Shown here: positions 19,163 through 28,859 of the stretch, piece after piece
Layout: every line of letters begins with the position of its first letter
Numbering within the stretch: the stretch's first letter is position 1
Assembly (NCBI RefSeq): GCF_001420915.1
Contig: NZ_CP013021.1
Span: 320,001 to 384,000 of the forward strand
DNA: 64,000 nt
Direction of reading: 5' to 3'
Source of the DNA: Agarivorans gilvus
GTDB lineage: Bacteria > Pseudomonadota > Gammaproteobacteria > Enterobacterales > Celerinatantimonadaceae
The notes under the pieces: generated by a model
Seen by the model: only the letters and a program-made list of their open reading frames with translations
What the model was told of the DNA's origin: nothing
The model's database searches: none
Made by a program: the position numbers and the translations under genes

Positions 19163-19766
19163 AACGCTCCCAATATTCAGAGGGGTCGAGGCGTTGAATT
19201 AAACGGGTAGACAAAAATAAGGTAATACAGATACACCAAAGACCATAGCCAAGGTGGATTTCGGCAAAGTCCACCAGTTTTACCAAAGCCACTATAAAAC
19301 TGACTAAGTACACTTCTATCATGCTCCAGTGAATCAGGTCTTCTTGGAAGTGCAGGGCAGTGGCAAGCATTGGCGATTTCCAGCCAATGCTTAGAGAAAA
19401 TGAGGTATAACAAACCAAGCTGAATAATAAAATCGGCGCAATAAAACTGGCTAAAAAAACACAAAACCCCACTAAATAGTAGCCGTGGTCTAGCAGCAGT
19501 ATTGTCCCCCTTAGAATGTTGGCAGAACTCGGAATATTTAAAAAAGAGAAGCTAAGTAAGGGGTAAGTATTAGCCAGAATCACCATGATCAGACAACATA
19601 AGGCCAAAGCGAGTTGGTTAGAAAAGCGAGGTTTGCTGCCGCGACATAAACGGTGCTTACAACGTGGGCACACCAATATCTGCCCAGACTGGCATAGATG
19701 GGTTGCTTCGATCAATAAGTCGCAGCTGGGGCAAATGGATAGCTTTGATATATCGGGAGTTTCCAT
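19146..19766 (-). CDS. PqiA/LetA family membrane protein, proximal half
   Basis: 206 aa: ribbon cysteines CPSC and CPRCKHRLCRG near the N-terminus, followed by four membrane helices (LALALCCLIMVILANTYPLL and onward). First gene of letA(split)-letB-rsmF. With the next gene it corresponds to LetA (YebS). Divergent from yebG, with a palindromic repeat between them. Confidence 0.85.
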   Translation of the reverse strand: METPDISKLSICPSCDLLIEATHLCQSGQILVCPRCKHRLCRGSKPRFSNQLALALCCLIMVILANTYPLLSFSFLNIPSSANILRGTILLLDHGYYLVGFCVFLASFIAPILLFSLVCYTSFSLSIGWKSPMLATALHFQEDLIHWSMIEVYLVSFIVALVKLVDFAEIHLGYGLWCICITLFLSTRLIQRLDPSEYWERYADIR

Positions 19767-19816
19767 GTTTGTTATATTAGCGAAATCTTGCTGGATATGC
19801 TGAATAAATTTGGCAT

Positions 19817-20084
19817 TAGGGTCTGTTGACCTTTCGCGTTAACTTTTACTGCTGAGTGTTTGGCTTTTATACAAGGCAGAGCCTGTGTAGCATAGTTATT
19901 CTAAGTAAATAGGCGATAACACCGTAGAAAAGCCAAACACACGCTGCCCGAAGGGGTCATTTAAAAGCCATTTACTCTTTGTTGTAGCCCGTTTATATAG
20001 AGTAACTATACATTACTCGCTACGCCTCAATTAAATGGCTTCTAATTTGAACAAATTCTAACTTCGAAAGGTTAATAGACCCTA
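19817..20084. repeat. 268 bp MITE-like palindromic element
   Basis: Ends are 20 bp inverted repeats matching at 18 positions (TAGGGTCTGTTGACCTTTCG at 19817-19836, its inverted form at 20065-20084). Nested inside are GTGTTTGGCTTTT (19856-19868) / AAAAGCCAAACAC (19928-19940) and AAGCCATTTA (19965-19974) / TAAATGGCTT (20032-20041). It has no coding capacity and fills most of the 379 bp letA-yebG gap, with only the LexA box region left. Confidence 0.75.
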
Positions 20085-20114
20085 GTAGTTTAAATGTTAA
20101 TGATGCATACTAAC

Positions 20115-20130
20115 CTGTATATAAAAACAG
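20115..20130 (+). promoter_or_regulatory. LexA (SOS) box upstream of yebG
   Basis: CTGTATATAAAAACAG matches the LexA consensus CTGT-N8-ACAG perfectly with the AT-rich centre. It ends 15 nt before the yebG GTG start. E. coli yebG is a LexA-controlled gene. Confidence 0.88.
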
Positions 20131-20145
20131 TAAACGGAGGCAGCG

Positions 20146-20409
20146 GTGGCTGTAATTATTAAATATGTCGTCGAACGTAACGGTGTAGAAAAAATGACTT
20201 TTAGTTCAAAAAAAGAGGCAGACAATTACGACAAAATGCTGGATGTGGCAGATCAACTCACGTTGATGCTCCATCATGCCGAACCCGAATTGACTGAGCA
20301 ACAGGCAGAAAACTTAGGTTTTTATTTATCTGCGCAACGTGATGCCCTACAAAAGGTACTAAAAGGGCAGGAGTTTGATGTTTCAATGTTAGAACAGGTC
20401 GGTGAATAA
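20146..20409 (+). CDS. yebG: YebG family DNA-damage-inducible protein
   Basis: 87 aa, YebG family; SOS-induced in E. coli with unclear biochemical role. Starts with GTG at 20146, with GGAGG at 20136-20140. The N-terminus MAVIIKYVVERNGVEKMTF matches the family. The stop codon is followed directly by the msrC GTG, so the two genes form a unit and msrC may share SOS control. Confidence 0.92.
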   Translation: MAVIIKYVVERNGVEKMTFSSKKEADNYDKMLDVADQLTLMLHHAEPELTEQQAENLGFYLSAQRDALQKVLKGQEFDVSMLEQVGE

Positions 20410-20889
20410 GTGGAACAGTTATCAGCAGCCTATCAAACCTTAGGTAAACAATTAGACGCCATTCTTGACCCTAAATTGCCACTGGTTTCCAATTTGGCGA
20501 ATTTTTCGGCTTTATTGTGGTTAGAAATGGACAACATCAATTGGGTGGGGAGTTACCTTATCAATTCAAACAAAGACCTCTTGTTGTTAGGTCCTTTTCA
20601 AGGCAAACCCGCTTGTACCACTATTGCTGTAGGTAAAGGCGTGTGCGGAGAAGCATTTCAACAAGCCACGACCTTAAGGGTGGCCGATGTGCATGCCTTT
20701 CCTGGACATATCGCCTGTGATGCGGCTAGTGAGTCTGAAATAGTGGTGCCGTTTTACCGCAATGGACAGCTTTTTGGGGTGATAGACATAGACAGCCCAC
20801 AAGCTTCTCGCTTCGATGAAAGCGACCAGTTAGGCATCGAGTATTTAGTTAAACTGTTGGAAAATAAACTCGGAGAAGAGCATTTTTAA
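20410..20889 (+). CDS. msrC: Free methionine-(R)-sulfoxide reductase (GAF domain, YebR/MsrC)
   Basis: Reduces free Met-(R)-O. 159 aa single GAF domain. The three family cysteines are visible in CTTIAVGKGVCGEAF and GHIACDAASESEIVVP. GTG start immediately after yebG. The gene order yebG/msrC/proQ/prc is close to E. coli yebR-proQ-prc. Cytoplasmic. Confidence 0.9.
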   Translation: MEQLSAAYQTLGKQLDAILDPKLPLVSNLANFSALLWLEMDNINWVGSYLINSNKDLLLLGPFQGKPACTTIAVGKGVCGEAFQQATTLRVADVHAFPGHIACDAASESEIVVPFYRNGQLFGVIDIDSPQASRFDESDQLGIEYLVKLLENKLGEEHF

Positions 20890-20971
20890 TGGCTTTTCAA
20901 TATACGCTCACTATAATAGCCGAAATCAGCCCTGTAGCTGTACCAGTAAAGATGTATTAAGAAAGGTCATC

Positions 20972-21601
20972 ATGGAACAAACTAATAAACTGAAAAATAG
21001 CAAAGAAGTTATTCAATATTTGGCAACGCAATTCCCTAACTGTTTCTCTACAGAAGGTGAAGCCAAGCCACTTAAAATTGGTATTTTTCAGGACTTAGCC
21101 GAACGTCTTAAAGAAGACGAAAAAGTGAGTAATACCGTATTGCGCTCTGCGCTACGTCAATATACGTCTAGCTGGCGTTATCTACATGGCGTTAAAGTTG
21201 GCTCTAAGCGCGTTGACTTAGACGGTGTTGAAGGTGCAGAAATCGAGCAAGAGCACGTAGAACACGCTCAAAAAACCTTGAAAGAAAGCAAAGAGAAAGC
21301 ATTTGCGAATAAAAAGGCACAAGCCGAAAAGGCGAATAAAGCTAAGCCTGCGGCGCGTAAAGCAAAAGCAGATTTCAAACGTACTAGCAAACCTAAGCCA
21401 AGTTCGTCTAAACCCGCGGCTGAGCAAAAGCCAGTTGAAAAACTAGATAGCAAAGACTTGGTAACCGGTAAAGAGGTACGGGTATTAGTGGGTAAAACAC
21501 CTATGCCTGGTCAGATCTCTGAAGTCACAAAAGATGGCATTGCAGTTACACTGAAAAGCGGTATGTTAGTTAAAGTTAAAGCTGAACACATCGTCGCATA
21601 A
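20972..21601 (+). CDS. proQ: RNA chaperone ProQ
   Basis: Global sRNA/mRNA-binding protein. 209 aa: N-terminal FinO-like domain (about 1-115; IQYLATQFPNCF...LRQYTSSWRYLHGVK), a long Lys/Ala-rich linker (115-160) and a C-terminal Tudor-like domain (KEVRVLVGKTPMPGQISEV). AAAGGTCATC precedes the ATG. Followed 27 nt later by prc, as in E. coli. Confidence 0.95.
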   Translation: MEQTNKLKNSKEVIQYLATQFPNCFSTEGEAKPLKIGIFQDLAERLKEDEKVSNTVLRSALRQYTSSWRYLHGVKVGSKRVDLDGVEGAEIEQEHVEHAQKTLKESKEKAFANKKAQAEKANKAKPAARKAKADFKRTSKPKPSSSKPAAEQKPVEKLDSKDLVTGKEVRVLVGKTPMPGQISEVTKDGIAVTLKSGMLVKVKAEHIVA

Positions 21602-21627
21602 TTGATTTGGTAATGAGATAGGTGCCT

Positions 21628-23640
21628 ATGAAATATTTGAGCCGTTTAGGGCTATTTTTTTTAACCTTTAGTTTTTCTACGTTGTTGTTGGCGCAAACGC
21701 CGATCTTGGGGGAGGATGCGCTACCAACTTTAAGTCAGCAGAGCCAACACGCAACAGCTGCTAAACGAATCAGTGCCTTATACACCCGCTCTCACTACCG
21801 AAGTGTGCCCTTCGATGACCAACTTTCTAGCAAAATCTTTGATAAGTACATTGAACACCTAGACAGCAACCGCAGCTTGTTCTTGGAAGAAGACATTCGT
21901 CGTTTTGAACGTTACCGTTATAGCCTCGACCAAGACATTCCTGCGGGCCGTTTAGAACCGCTTTATGCCATGTTTGATTTATCACTACGCCGGCGCTATC
22001 AGCAGCTAGTGTATTCCTTGCAGGTAATAGATCAGCCTATGGACTTTACTAAAGACGAACAATATCAATTTGATCGTCGAGATGCTGAGTGGCCTAAGAC
22101 TCAAGCTGAAATTAAAGAACTATGGCGTTTAAAAGTTAAATATGATGCCTTAAGTTTAAAAATGGCTGGGCGCGAACACGATAAAATCGTTGAAGTGTTA
22201 GCTAAGCGTTATAACAGCGCGATTAAACGTCTTGCGCAAACCGAAAGCGAAGATGTTTTTCAAACCGCTATGAATGCCTACTCACGTAGCATAGAACCCC
22301 ATACCAGTTACCTTTCACCTCGTACTGCCGAGCGCTTTAAAATGGAAATGAATCTTTCCCTTGAAGGCATCGGAGCGGTATTGCAAGGCGAAGATGAGTA
22401 CACCGTTATTCGTAGCTTAGTTCCCGGTGGCCCTGCGGCCTTAAGTAACCAGCTCGGTCCAGAGGATAAAATTGTTGGCGTAGCTCAAGGTGAAGACGAA
22501 ATCGTCGACATTATTGGTTGGCGTTTGGATGATGTGGTTGATCTAATTAAAGGTCCTAAAGGAACGACGGTTCGCTTAGAAGTGCTATCTGCCGGTGGTA
22601 AGGTAGATGGTAAAACTAAGATTGTAGATATCGTACGCGACAAAGTGCGCTTAGAAGACCGCGCTGCCAAAAGTGAAGTGCTTGAGCTGGAAGGCGAAAA
22701 GGTAGGGGTGCTTACCGTGCCTAGCTTCTACGTTAACTTGAGCGAAGATGCAGCCAAAGAGCTAGATAAACTTAAGCAACAGGGCATTAACTCTTTAGTG
22801 GTTGACCTTCGTGGTAACGGCGGCGGCGCATTGACCGAAGCCACAGCCTTAACCGGTTTGTTTATTCCTCAAGGTCCAGTGGTTCAAGTTCGTGACCAGT
22901 TGGGCCGGATCAGCGTTAACAACGATACTAGTAATTCAGTGACTTATCGTGACCCAATGGTGGTATTGATTGACCGTTACAGCGCTTCGGCTTCAGAGAT
23001 TTTTGCTGCGGCCCTACAAGATTATGGTCGTGCGATTGTTATAGGCGAACACAGTTATGGTAAAGGTACGGTGCAACAACACCGAGGCTTAGGGCGCATT
23101 TATGATCTTTATGAAAACGAACTAGGCCATGTGCAATACACCATTGCTAAGTTTTACCGGATTAACGGTGGCAGCACTCAGCACCGTGGCGTGATTCCAG
23201 ATATTGCTTATCCTGCGGCGCTTCCACCTGAAGAAACCGGTGAAAGTGTAGAAGATAACGCCTTGCCTTGGGATAAAATTAAAGCCGCTGATTACCATGC
23301 CATTGCAGACTTAAGTTCCTACATAGCGCCTTTAAATCAAAAGCACCTAGCGCGAATTGAACATGATCCCGAGTTTCAATACATTATTAGCGACATTGCG
23401 GAGTATCGTAAAGATAAAGATACCACTTCAATTAGCTTAAATGAGAAAACGCGAATTGCTCTGCGCGATGAGAAAGAACAGCAGCAGTTAGAGCGCTTGA
23501 ATGAACGTTTACAACGTCTAGGTTTAGAGCCAGTTGAAAAACTTGAAGACGCGCCAAAGGATATTGAGTTAGAAGACGCTTATTTAACTGAAGCGGCAGA
23601 AATCGCTATCGATTATCTCAACTTATTAAAAGCCAGTTAA
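21628..23640 (+). CDS. prc: Carboxy-terminal (tail-specific) protease Prc
   Basis: Periplasmic serine protease that trims FtsI and degrades MepS. The ATG at 21628 with AGG a few nt upstream is preferred over GTG 21622 (about 670 aa). Signal peptide KYLSRLGLFFLTFSFSTLLLA, an N-terminal domain, a PDZ domain (about 245-330), then the S41 core with Ser in YSASASEIFAAAL and Lys in GEHSYGKGTVQQ. The C-terminal DUF3340-type helical region is complete. Confidence 0.95.
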   Translation: MKYLSRLGLFFLTFSFSTLLLAQTPILGEDALPTLSQQSQHATAAKRISALYTRSHYRSVPFDDQLSSKIFDKYIEHLDSNRSLFLEEDIRRFERYRYSLDQDIPAGRLEPLYAMFDLSLRRRYQQLVYSLQVIDQPMDFTKDEQYQFDRRDAEWPKTQAEIKELWRLKVKYDALSLKMAGREHDKIVEVLAKRYNSAIKRLAQTESEDVFQTAMNAYSRSIEPHTSYLSPRTAERFKMEMNLSLEGIGAVLQGEDEYTVIRSLVPGGPAALSNQLGPEDKIVGVAQGEDEIVDIIGWRLDDVVDLIKGPKGTTVRLEVLSAGGKVDGKTKIVDIVRDKVRLEDRAAKSEVLELEGEKVGVLTVPSFYVNLSEDAAKELDKLKQQGINSLVVDLRGNGGGALTEATALTGLFIPQGPVVQVRDQLGRISVNNDTSNSVTYRDPMVVLIDRYSASASEIFAAALQDYGRAIVIGEHSYGKGTVQQHRGLGRIYDLYENELGHVQYTIAKFYRINGGSTQHRGVIPDIAYPAALPPEETGESVEDNALPWDKIKAADYHAIADLSSYIAPLNQKHLARIEHDPEFQYIISDIAEYRKDKDTTSISLNEKTRIALRDEKEQQQLERLNERLQRLGLEPVEKLEDAPKDIELEDAYLTEAAEIAIDYLNLLKAS

Positions 23641-23655
23641 GCCTTTAACTAATAC

Positions 23656-23686
23656 AAAAAAAGGCCAGCATCACGCTGGCCTTTTT
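23656..23686. terminator. Bidirectional terminator between prc and rnb
   Basis: A run of A, then AAGGCCAGC-ATCAC-GCTGGCCTT followed by TTT. It works for both convergent genes. Confidence 0.9.
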
Positions 23687-23709
23687 ATTTGTGGTTTGTT
23701 ATTAAATTT

Positions 23710-25635
23710 TTAACAAGGGCTCGCCACAATGCTTTGCTGTAGCTTTTTCACTTCACTGATAGTCACCGTGATGATGTCACCCAGCTGATACTGTCGCTGT
23801 GGAGTGCTTAAGCTCCCCATTTCACTATCGATAGTCAGATCTTCTTTATTCTCCGCTAGTTTCGACTTAGGGATAAATGCTGAAGCGCCACTGTCTACTA
23901 GGCGAACATTCAAACCACCTCGATTAATGTTGGTGACTTCGGCGGCGAGTTCGGCCTTAGGATCTTGTTCGGCAAAGTACTCGCAATACAGGTAGTTGGC
24001 CATTTCACGCTCGGCCATGCGTTGGCGCTTACGGCAATCTACTAAATGTTCGGCTAGCTCATCGTCCAGTGGCGAGCTTGGGGTTTCACCTTTTAGCACC
24101 GATTTAATTAAGCGGTGGTTGAGCAAATCACTGTATTTTCTGATCGGTGAAGTCCAAGTGGCATACTTAGGCTCACCTAAGCCAAAGTGAGCTAAGCCCT
24201 GCGGCTGATAAACGCCAAAGTTGTAATGACGTTTGACCAATTGATCTAAGGTTTTGTTTTCACTAGCGGTAATTTGCCGTCTTAATTGGCAAAAGTAATC
24301 CAGCTCGGTTAAACGCTGTTTTTCTACGGTAATGTCGAATTTAGCCAGTAGTTCTACCAAGCTGTCGAGTTTTTCTGGTTTAAAACCTGAATGACAGCTA
24401 AATACCCCATAACCTAAGCGCTCATCCAAGAAGCGTCCGCCACATATGTTGGCGGCTACCATAGCTTCTTCCACCATTTTATTGGCGCTGCGCCGTGCTT
24501 GGCGAAGAATGTCGATGACCTGTCCCTTATTATCTAAGACAAACTCATAATCGGCTTGGTCGCCAAATACCGAGCTGTGTTCGGCTCGCCATTGGTGGCG
24601 CTGTTGGCTAAGCATATTTAGCTGCTGCAAGGCTTCAACTAAGTCTGGGTGTTCAGCAAAGTCTTGGTTATTTTGCTCAATAAAATCAGACACCTGTTGA
24701 TAGCTGAGGCGGTGCTTCGATTGTACCGTAGCTAAATAGAAATCAGCACCGTCGAGTAATAAACCATCGAAGGCGATTTTCATTTGGCAAACTAATGCAG
24801 GGCGAGTTTGCTCAGCCTGCAGGGAGCAATACTCATTGGCTAATTGGCTGGGCATCATCGGTACGGTGCGCGCGGGTAAATACAGGGTGAAGGCGCGTTG
24901 TTTGGCGGCTTGTTCTAATTGACTACCACTGCTGATGTAGGCGCTCGGATCGGCAATCGCTACTTGCAATAACCAATGATCGCTTTGCTTGCTAATGGCG
25001 ATGGCGTCATCCATATCTTTGGTATTGTCACCATCAATGGTAAAAAACAATTGCTCGCTTAAGTCTTTGCGCTCGCAGTCTTGATCAATAATCTGCAATT
25101 CATCGGCTACATCGGGCTGGTCCCAAGCTAGGTCATGCTTGGCGGTAGTGGCTTTCCAGCGGGCAAAGTGATCGTCTTTGTCGGCGATGTGCTTAATGAT
25201 TTCTGCTTGGAAATGCTGCTCGCTTAGGGCGTGTTTGAGTAATTTGGCCATCACCCAATCACCCTCGTTGATGGTGATGCCTTGATCTTTTTTCACTCGC
25301 GCATTAAGCAGATTATTGATGAGCGGATGGTCGACTTGCAGTTTAGTGCGTTTGTCGACAAATTTAACCCGCGCAACAAAGGTGTCGAGAGCGGCTTCGA
25401 TTAAGCTTTCTGGCTCGGCGGATTCCTTACCTTTGTCTTCACGAAGCGCCGCAGTAATGCGGTCACCATGTACTAGTTTCTTCATCATGGGGGGAGCAAT
25501 AAAATAGCTTTTTTTATTATCAGTCTGAAGAAAACCAAAGTTCTTTTCGGTAGCTTTTACCACACCTTCAACGGTGGGAATGGTTTCTCTAATTTGCTGT
25601 TTAAGCTGCGCTAATAGAGGGTTATCTTTAAGCAT
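23710..25635 (-). CDS. rnb: Exoribonuclease II
   Basis: Processive 3'-5' exoribonuclease. About 641 aa from the ATG at 25635 (MLKDNPLLAQLKQQI, matching the enteric N-terminus); an ATG at 25650 would add five residues. Cold-shock domains come first (ATEKNFGFLQTDNKKSYFI), then the RNB core with DGDNTKDMDDAIAI carrying the catalytic Asp cluster, and a C-terminal S1 domain (INRGGLNVRLVDSGASAFIPKS). It lacks the RNase R N-terminal and basic C-terminal extensions. Confidence 0.94.
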   Translation of the reverse strand: MLKDNPLLAQLKQQIRETIPTVEGVVKATEKNFGFLQTDNKKSYFIAPPMMKKLVHGDRITAALREDKGKESAEPESLIEAALDTFVARVKFVDKRTKLQVDHPLINNLLNARVKKDQGITINEGDWVMAKLLKHALSEQHFQAEIIKHIADKDDHFARWKATTAKHDLAWDQPDVADELQIIDQDCERKDLSEQLFFTIDGDNTKDMDDAIAISKQSDHWLLQVAIADPSAYISSGSQLEQAAKQRAFTLYLPARTVPMMPSQLANEYCSLQAEQTRPALVCQMKIAFDGLLLDGADFYLATVQSKHRLSYQQVSDFIEQNNQDFAEHPDLVEALQQLNMLSQQRHQWRAEHSSVFGDQADYEFVLDNKGQVIDILRQARRSANKMVEEAMVAANICGGRFLDERLGYGVFSCHSGFKPEKLDSLVELLAKFDITVEKQRLTELDYFCQLRRQITASENKTLDQLVKRHYNFGVYQPQGLAHFGLGEPKYATWTSPIRKYSDLLNHRLIKSVLKGETPSSPLDDELAEHLVDCRKRQRMAEREMANYLYCEYFAEQDPKAELAAEVTNINRGGLNVRLVDSGASAFIPKSKLAENKEDLTIDSEMGSLSTPQRQYQLGDIITVTISEVKKLQQSIVASPC

Positions 25636-25766
25636 AGAAGCGTCCATCATTTATCAAGTGGGCACTATACCCAAAGGTTTATTGGTATTCTAGCGAAACA
25701 GTGCTGGTTTAGCGGGTTTCGCTCAGGCTACACTAGCTGCTACGCGTAATAAATGAGAAGGCAGGG

Positions 25767-26363
25767 ATGAGTAAAGATCAACAAAAACATCAACAACGAC
25801 AGCAAAAGATCAAAGACCAAGTGGACCAAAAAATCGAGCAAGCGCAAATCGAGAAAGGCTTGCTATTGGTCATTACGGGTAATGGTAAGGGGAAATCCAC
25901 CGCCGGTTTTGGCAACGTACTACGAGCCACCGGTCATGGTTATAAGGCTTGCGTTGGCCAGTTTATTAAAGGCGGCTGGGACTGCGGAGAGCGCAATCTA
26001 TTGGAACAACATCAGGTGGAATTTGCAGTGATGTCTACCGGTTTTACCTGGGAAACCCAAAACCGTGAACTGGATACTCAAGCCGCTCAAGAGGTATGGC
26101 AGCGTTGTAAGCAATGGTTGAGTGATCCTTCCATTTATTTGGTATTGCTTGACGAAATCACTTACATGCTCAGTTATGACTATTTGGACGTAGACGAAGT
26201 GGTGGCCGCAATTGCTAATCGACCGGCCGAACAAAGCGTAGTAGTAACCGGGCGCGCATGTCATCGTAAACTCATTGAGATAGCCGATACTGTATCCGAG
26301 GTAAAAAATGTTAAACATGCCTTTGAAGCGGGAGTAAAGGCGCGCCAAGGTATCGACTGGTAG
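25767..26363 (+). CDS. btuR: Cob(I)yrinic acid a,c-diamide adenosyltransferase
   Basis: Adds the adenosyl group to cobalamin/corrinoids. 198 aa CobA/BtuR/CobO family: P-loop GNGKGKSTAGFG near residue 37, VGQFIKGGW, LLDEITYM and VVTGRACHRKLIEIAD. GGCAGGG precedes the ATG. Stands alone between rnb and the broken YhaM-like gene. Confidence 0.93.
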   Translation: MSKDQQKHQQRQQKIKDQVDQKIEQAQIEKGLLLVITGNGKGKSTAGFGNVLRATGHGYKACVGQFIKGGWDCGERNLLEQHQVEFAVMSTGFTWETQNRELDTQAAQEVWQRCKQWLSDPSIYLVLLDEITYMLSYDYLDVDEVVAAIANRPAEQSVVVTGRACHRKLIEIADTVSEVKNVKHAFEAGVKARQGIDW

Positions 26364-26506
26364 TGCTCACTTGAGTAAATACCACTAATTATATTTCGAT
26401 ATTGAGTTTTTCTTTCTAATAAATTCTTAAGTTAAGAAAAACTCGCCATATTTTTCTGCACCTTGGTGGGTACACTGAGTTTAGGTTTCTTTAAGCATAT
26501 ATTCTC

Positions 26507-27798
26507 ATGAAAAATTGGCAGCAATACATCGCTTTGGTTCAACAACAAGTCGTACCCGCATTAGGTTGTACCGAACCGGTTACCGTTGCCTTAGCCAGTG
26601 CTAAGGCTGCGCAAATTTTACAAGCTCAACCAGATTATCTGCACGTTCAAGTTAGCCCCAATCTCTATAAAAATGGCATGGGGTGTTCATCCCCGGCACC
26701 GGTCAAACTGGTTTAGTGATGGCCGCAGCTTTGGGCGCTACCGGGGGCGATGCCGACATGGGCTTGCAAGTATTAGCCAATGTGTCAAAGCCCGCTTTAA
26801 CTCAAGCCAAACAACTTGTTAGTCAGAATAAAGTGTCGCTTAGCATGTGCGATAGCGAGGATGTGCTGTATACCGTGGTGACAGCAGGATGTGGTGGGCG
26901 CGAGGTGGAAGTGTGCATTGCTCAGACCCATACTCGCTTTGAGTATATTAAGGATCAAGGCAAGCTTATTTATCAAGCCGAAGCGCTAAGCACGGTGTCC
27001 CAGCAACAGGTAATACCGCCTGAATTAAACTTAGCCGACATCCTAGTGTTTGTTGAGCAAGTTCCGCTAGCGCAAATTGCTTTTATTGGTCGCGCTGCCG
27101 AGCTTAATCGTCAGCTCGCCGAAGAGGGCTTAAGTGGCCACTATGGGCTGGCCTTAGGCGCGAGCCTACAAGCGCAAGTGGCTAAGGGTTTATTAAGCGA
27201 TGATTTAATGACTAAAGCGATGAGCTTGGGCGCCGCCGCTTCCGATGCCCGCATGGGCGGGGCGATGTTAGCTGCGATGAGCAATTCGGGCAGTGGTAAT
27301 CAGGGCATTGCCGCTACCATGCCGATACTGGCCTATGCGGAATTAAAAACGTTGAGCGAGGAGCAACAGTTAAGGGCGCTAATGCTCAGCCATTTGGTGG
27401 CGATTTATGTAAAGTCGCAGCAAAACAAACTGTCGGCCTTATGCGCTGCTACCACCGCATCAATGGGGGCTTGCGCTGCGCTAACTTGGCTCATGGGCGG
27501 TGACTTGGCCGCCATTCACCGAGCGATTAACGCTATGGTGGCCGATGTGTCGGGAGTATTTTGTGACGGGGCCAAGGCCGGTTGTGCTATGAAGGTCTCT
27601 ACCGGCGCTAGTAGTGCAGTGAAGTCGGCAATTTTAGCGATAGCGGGGCATGAGGTGTCGGCGCAGCAAGGCATAGTATTTGAGTCTGCCGATGCCAGTA
27701 TCGCAAGGCTAGGGCAACTGTCTAAAACCGCGATGTTAGCCACCGATCAAGCGATAATTGCCACCATGCAAGCTAAACAAAATCAGCTATTGAGTTAA
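26507..27798 (+). pseudogene. YhaM/CyuA (UPF0597) family L-cysteine desulfidase-like gene, frameshifted
   Basis: Related to E. coli YhaM (CyuA), linked to anaerobic L-cysteine breakdown. Residues 1-58 (ALGCTEPVTVALA, VSPNLYKNGMG) read in one frame. From GTG 26683 the remainder reads in another frame (VFIPGTGQTGLVMAAALGA to the C-terminus), including the conserved SDARMGGAMLAAMSNSGSGN and Cys-containing segments. Adding one G to the run at 26680-26683 restores a ~430 aa protein. All other family motifs are intact, so a base-calling loss is more likely than decay. Confidence 0.85.
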
Positions 27799-27817
27799 GC
27801 CGCTGGCTTACCCCTTG

Positions 27818-28750
27818 TTATGGCTTGGGCTGTTGTTTGAATACTCGCTGCAACTCTGCCATACCTAGGGCAACTTTCTCTTTTTCGTTGGGGTTCATCT
27901 TCTGCACCAAACTTAGCTCAAAGGGGTAGTGCAGTTGCTCTGGTTTGATCAAGCGGATCTGTTGGCTTTGTAAGTAGGGTTTTAGCTCACTCTTAGGCAG
28001 GTAGCCGATAAATGCACCAGATAAAATCAGCGCGACTCGGCTATCAAACTGGTAACCCTTGGCGCCAAAATTAAGTTGGGCTAATAGGTCTCGCCCCATT
28101 GGATTAAGCTCGATGCCTGGATGGATCGCCGAATACTGCGCTAGCAGTTTGCCATCGATGTCTTGGTCGTTCACATGATAAAGCTCGGAGCTTTGCGCTA
28201 CCGATAAATACAGCTGCTCACTAAATACCACCTCACTGATCAAGCCGTCGATTTTCCTATAGGCCGGATAAAAGCCAATATGGGCGCGGTTATTGATGAG
28301 CGCCGCCTCGATATTGGCCACGGTTTCCATATTTAAAAAGATACACAAGCGCGGCGCTTGTTGCTTAATGGCCGCCACCGCGCGGCCAATATTGTGAATG
28401 CTATGTTGGTCGAGTAGGTCGGAATACAAGATAACCAGTTCGCCGCTTAAGGTTTTGCCTAGGTTATCCACTAAGCTGCCAAACTCCTGAATTGAAGAAA
28501 ACAGCTTCAAACAGGCTTGATAAACCACCTGACCTCGCTCTGTTAGGGCAAAGCCGCTGCGGCCCCGTACGCATAACTTAATATTCATGCGACTTTCCAG
28601 GCTGGCCATGTGCACACTAATAGTAGAGCGGGTAATACCAAGGCTGCTCTCGGCAGCGGCAAAGCCACCATGTTCTACCACCGCTTTAAATACTCGAAGT
28701 AATCGAAGATCGTATTCACTGAGCTGCTTAGTATTGCTGGGATCTAACAT
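27818..28750 (-). CDS. LysR family transcriptional regulator, likely of gabDT
   Basis: 310 aa LysR-type regulator: N-terminal winged helix-turn-helix (LRVFKAVVEHGGFAAAESSLGITRSTISVHMASLESRM) and an effector-binding domain. Divergent from gabD with 109 bp between starts, the usual layout for a LysR protein controlling its neighbour. The ligand is probably GABA or succinate semialdehyde (inference). Convergent with the YhaM-like gene. Confidence 0.85.
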   Translation of the reverse strand: MLDPSNTKQLSEYDLRLLRVFKAVVEHGGFAAAESSLGITRSTISVHMASLESRMNIKLCVRGRSGFALTERGQVVYQACLKLFSSIQEFGSLVDNLGKTLSGELVILYSDLLDQHSIHNIGRAVAAIKQQAPRLCIFLNMETVANIEAALINNRAHIGFYPAYRKIDGLISEVVFSEQLYLSVAQSSELYHVNDQDIDGKLLAQYSAIHPGIELNPMGRDLLAQLNFGAKGYQFDSRVALILSGAFIGYLPKSELKPYLQSQQIRLIKPEQLHYPFELSLVQKMNPNEKEKVALGMAELQRVFKQQPKP

Positions 28751-28773
28751 AGTTTTATCTACTTCAAACTAAA

Positions 28774-28814
28774 GTTTTATTGTTTGATATTTAACATCGT
28801 TTTATTTTGATATT
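28774..28814 (+). promoter_or_regulatory. Direct repeats in the lysR-gabD intergenic region
   Basis: GTTTTATTGTTTGATATT (28774-28791) and GTTTTATTTTGATATT (28799-28814) are near-identical, about 24 bp apart. A further AGTTTTAT occurs at about 28751. Plausible binding sites for the divergent LysR regulator. Confidence 0.5.
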
Positions 28815-28859
28815 CAATGACTATTACCTGCAATTCAGCCAGTAAATGAGTGACAAGCA

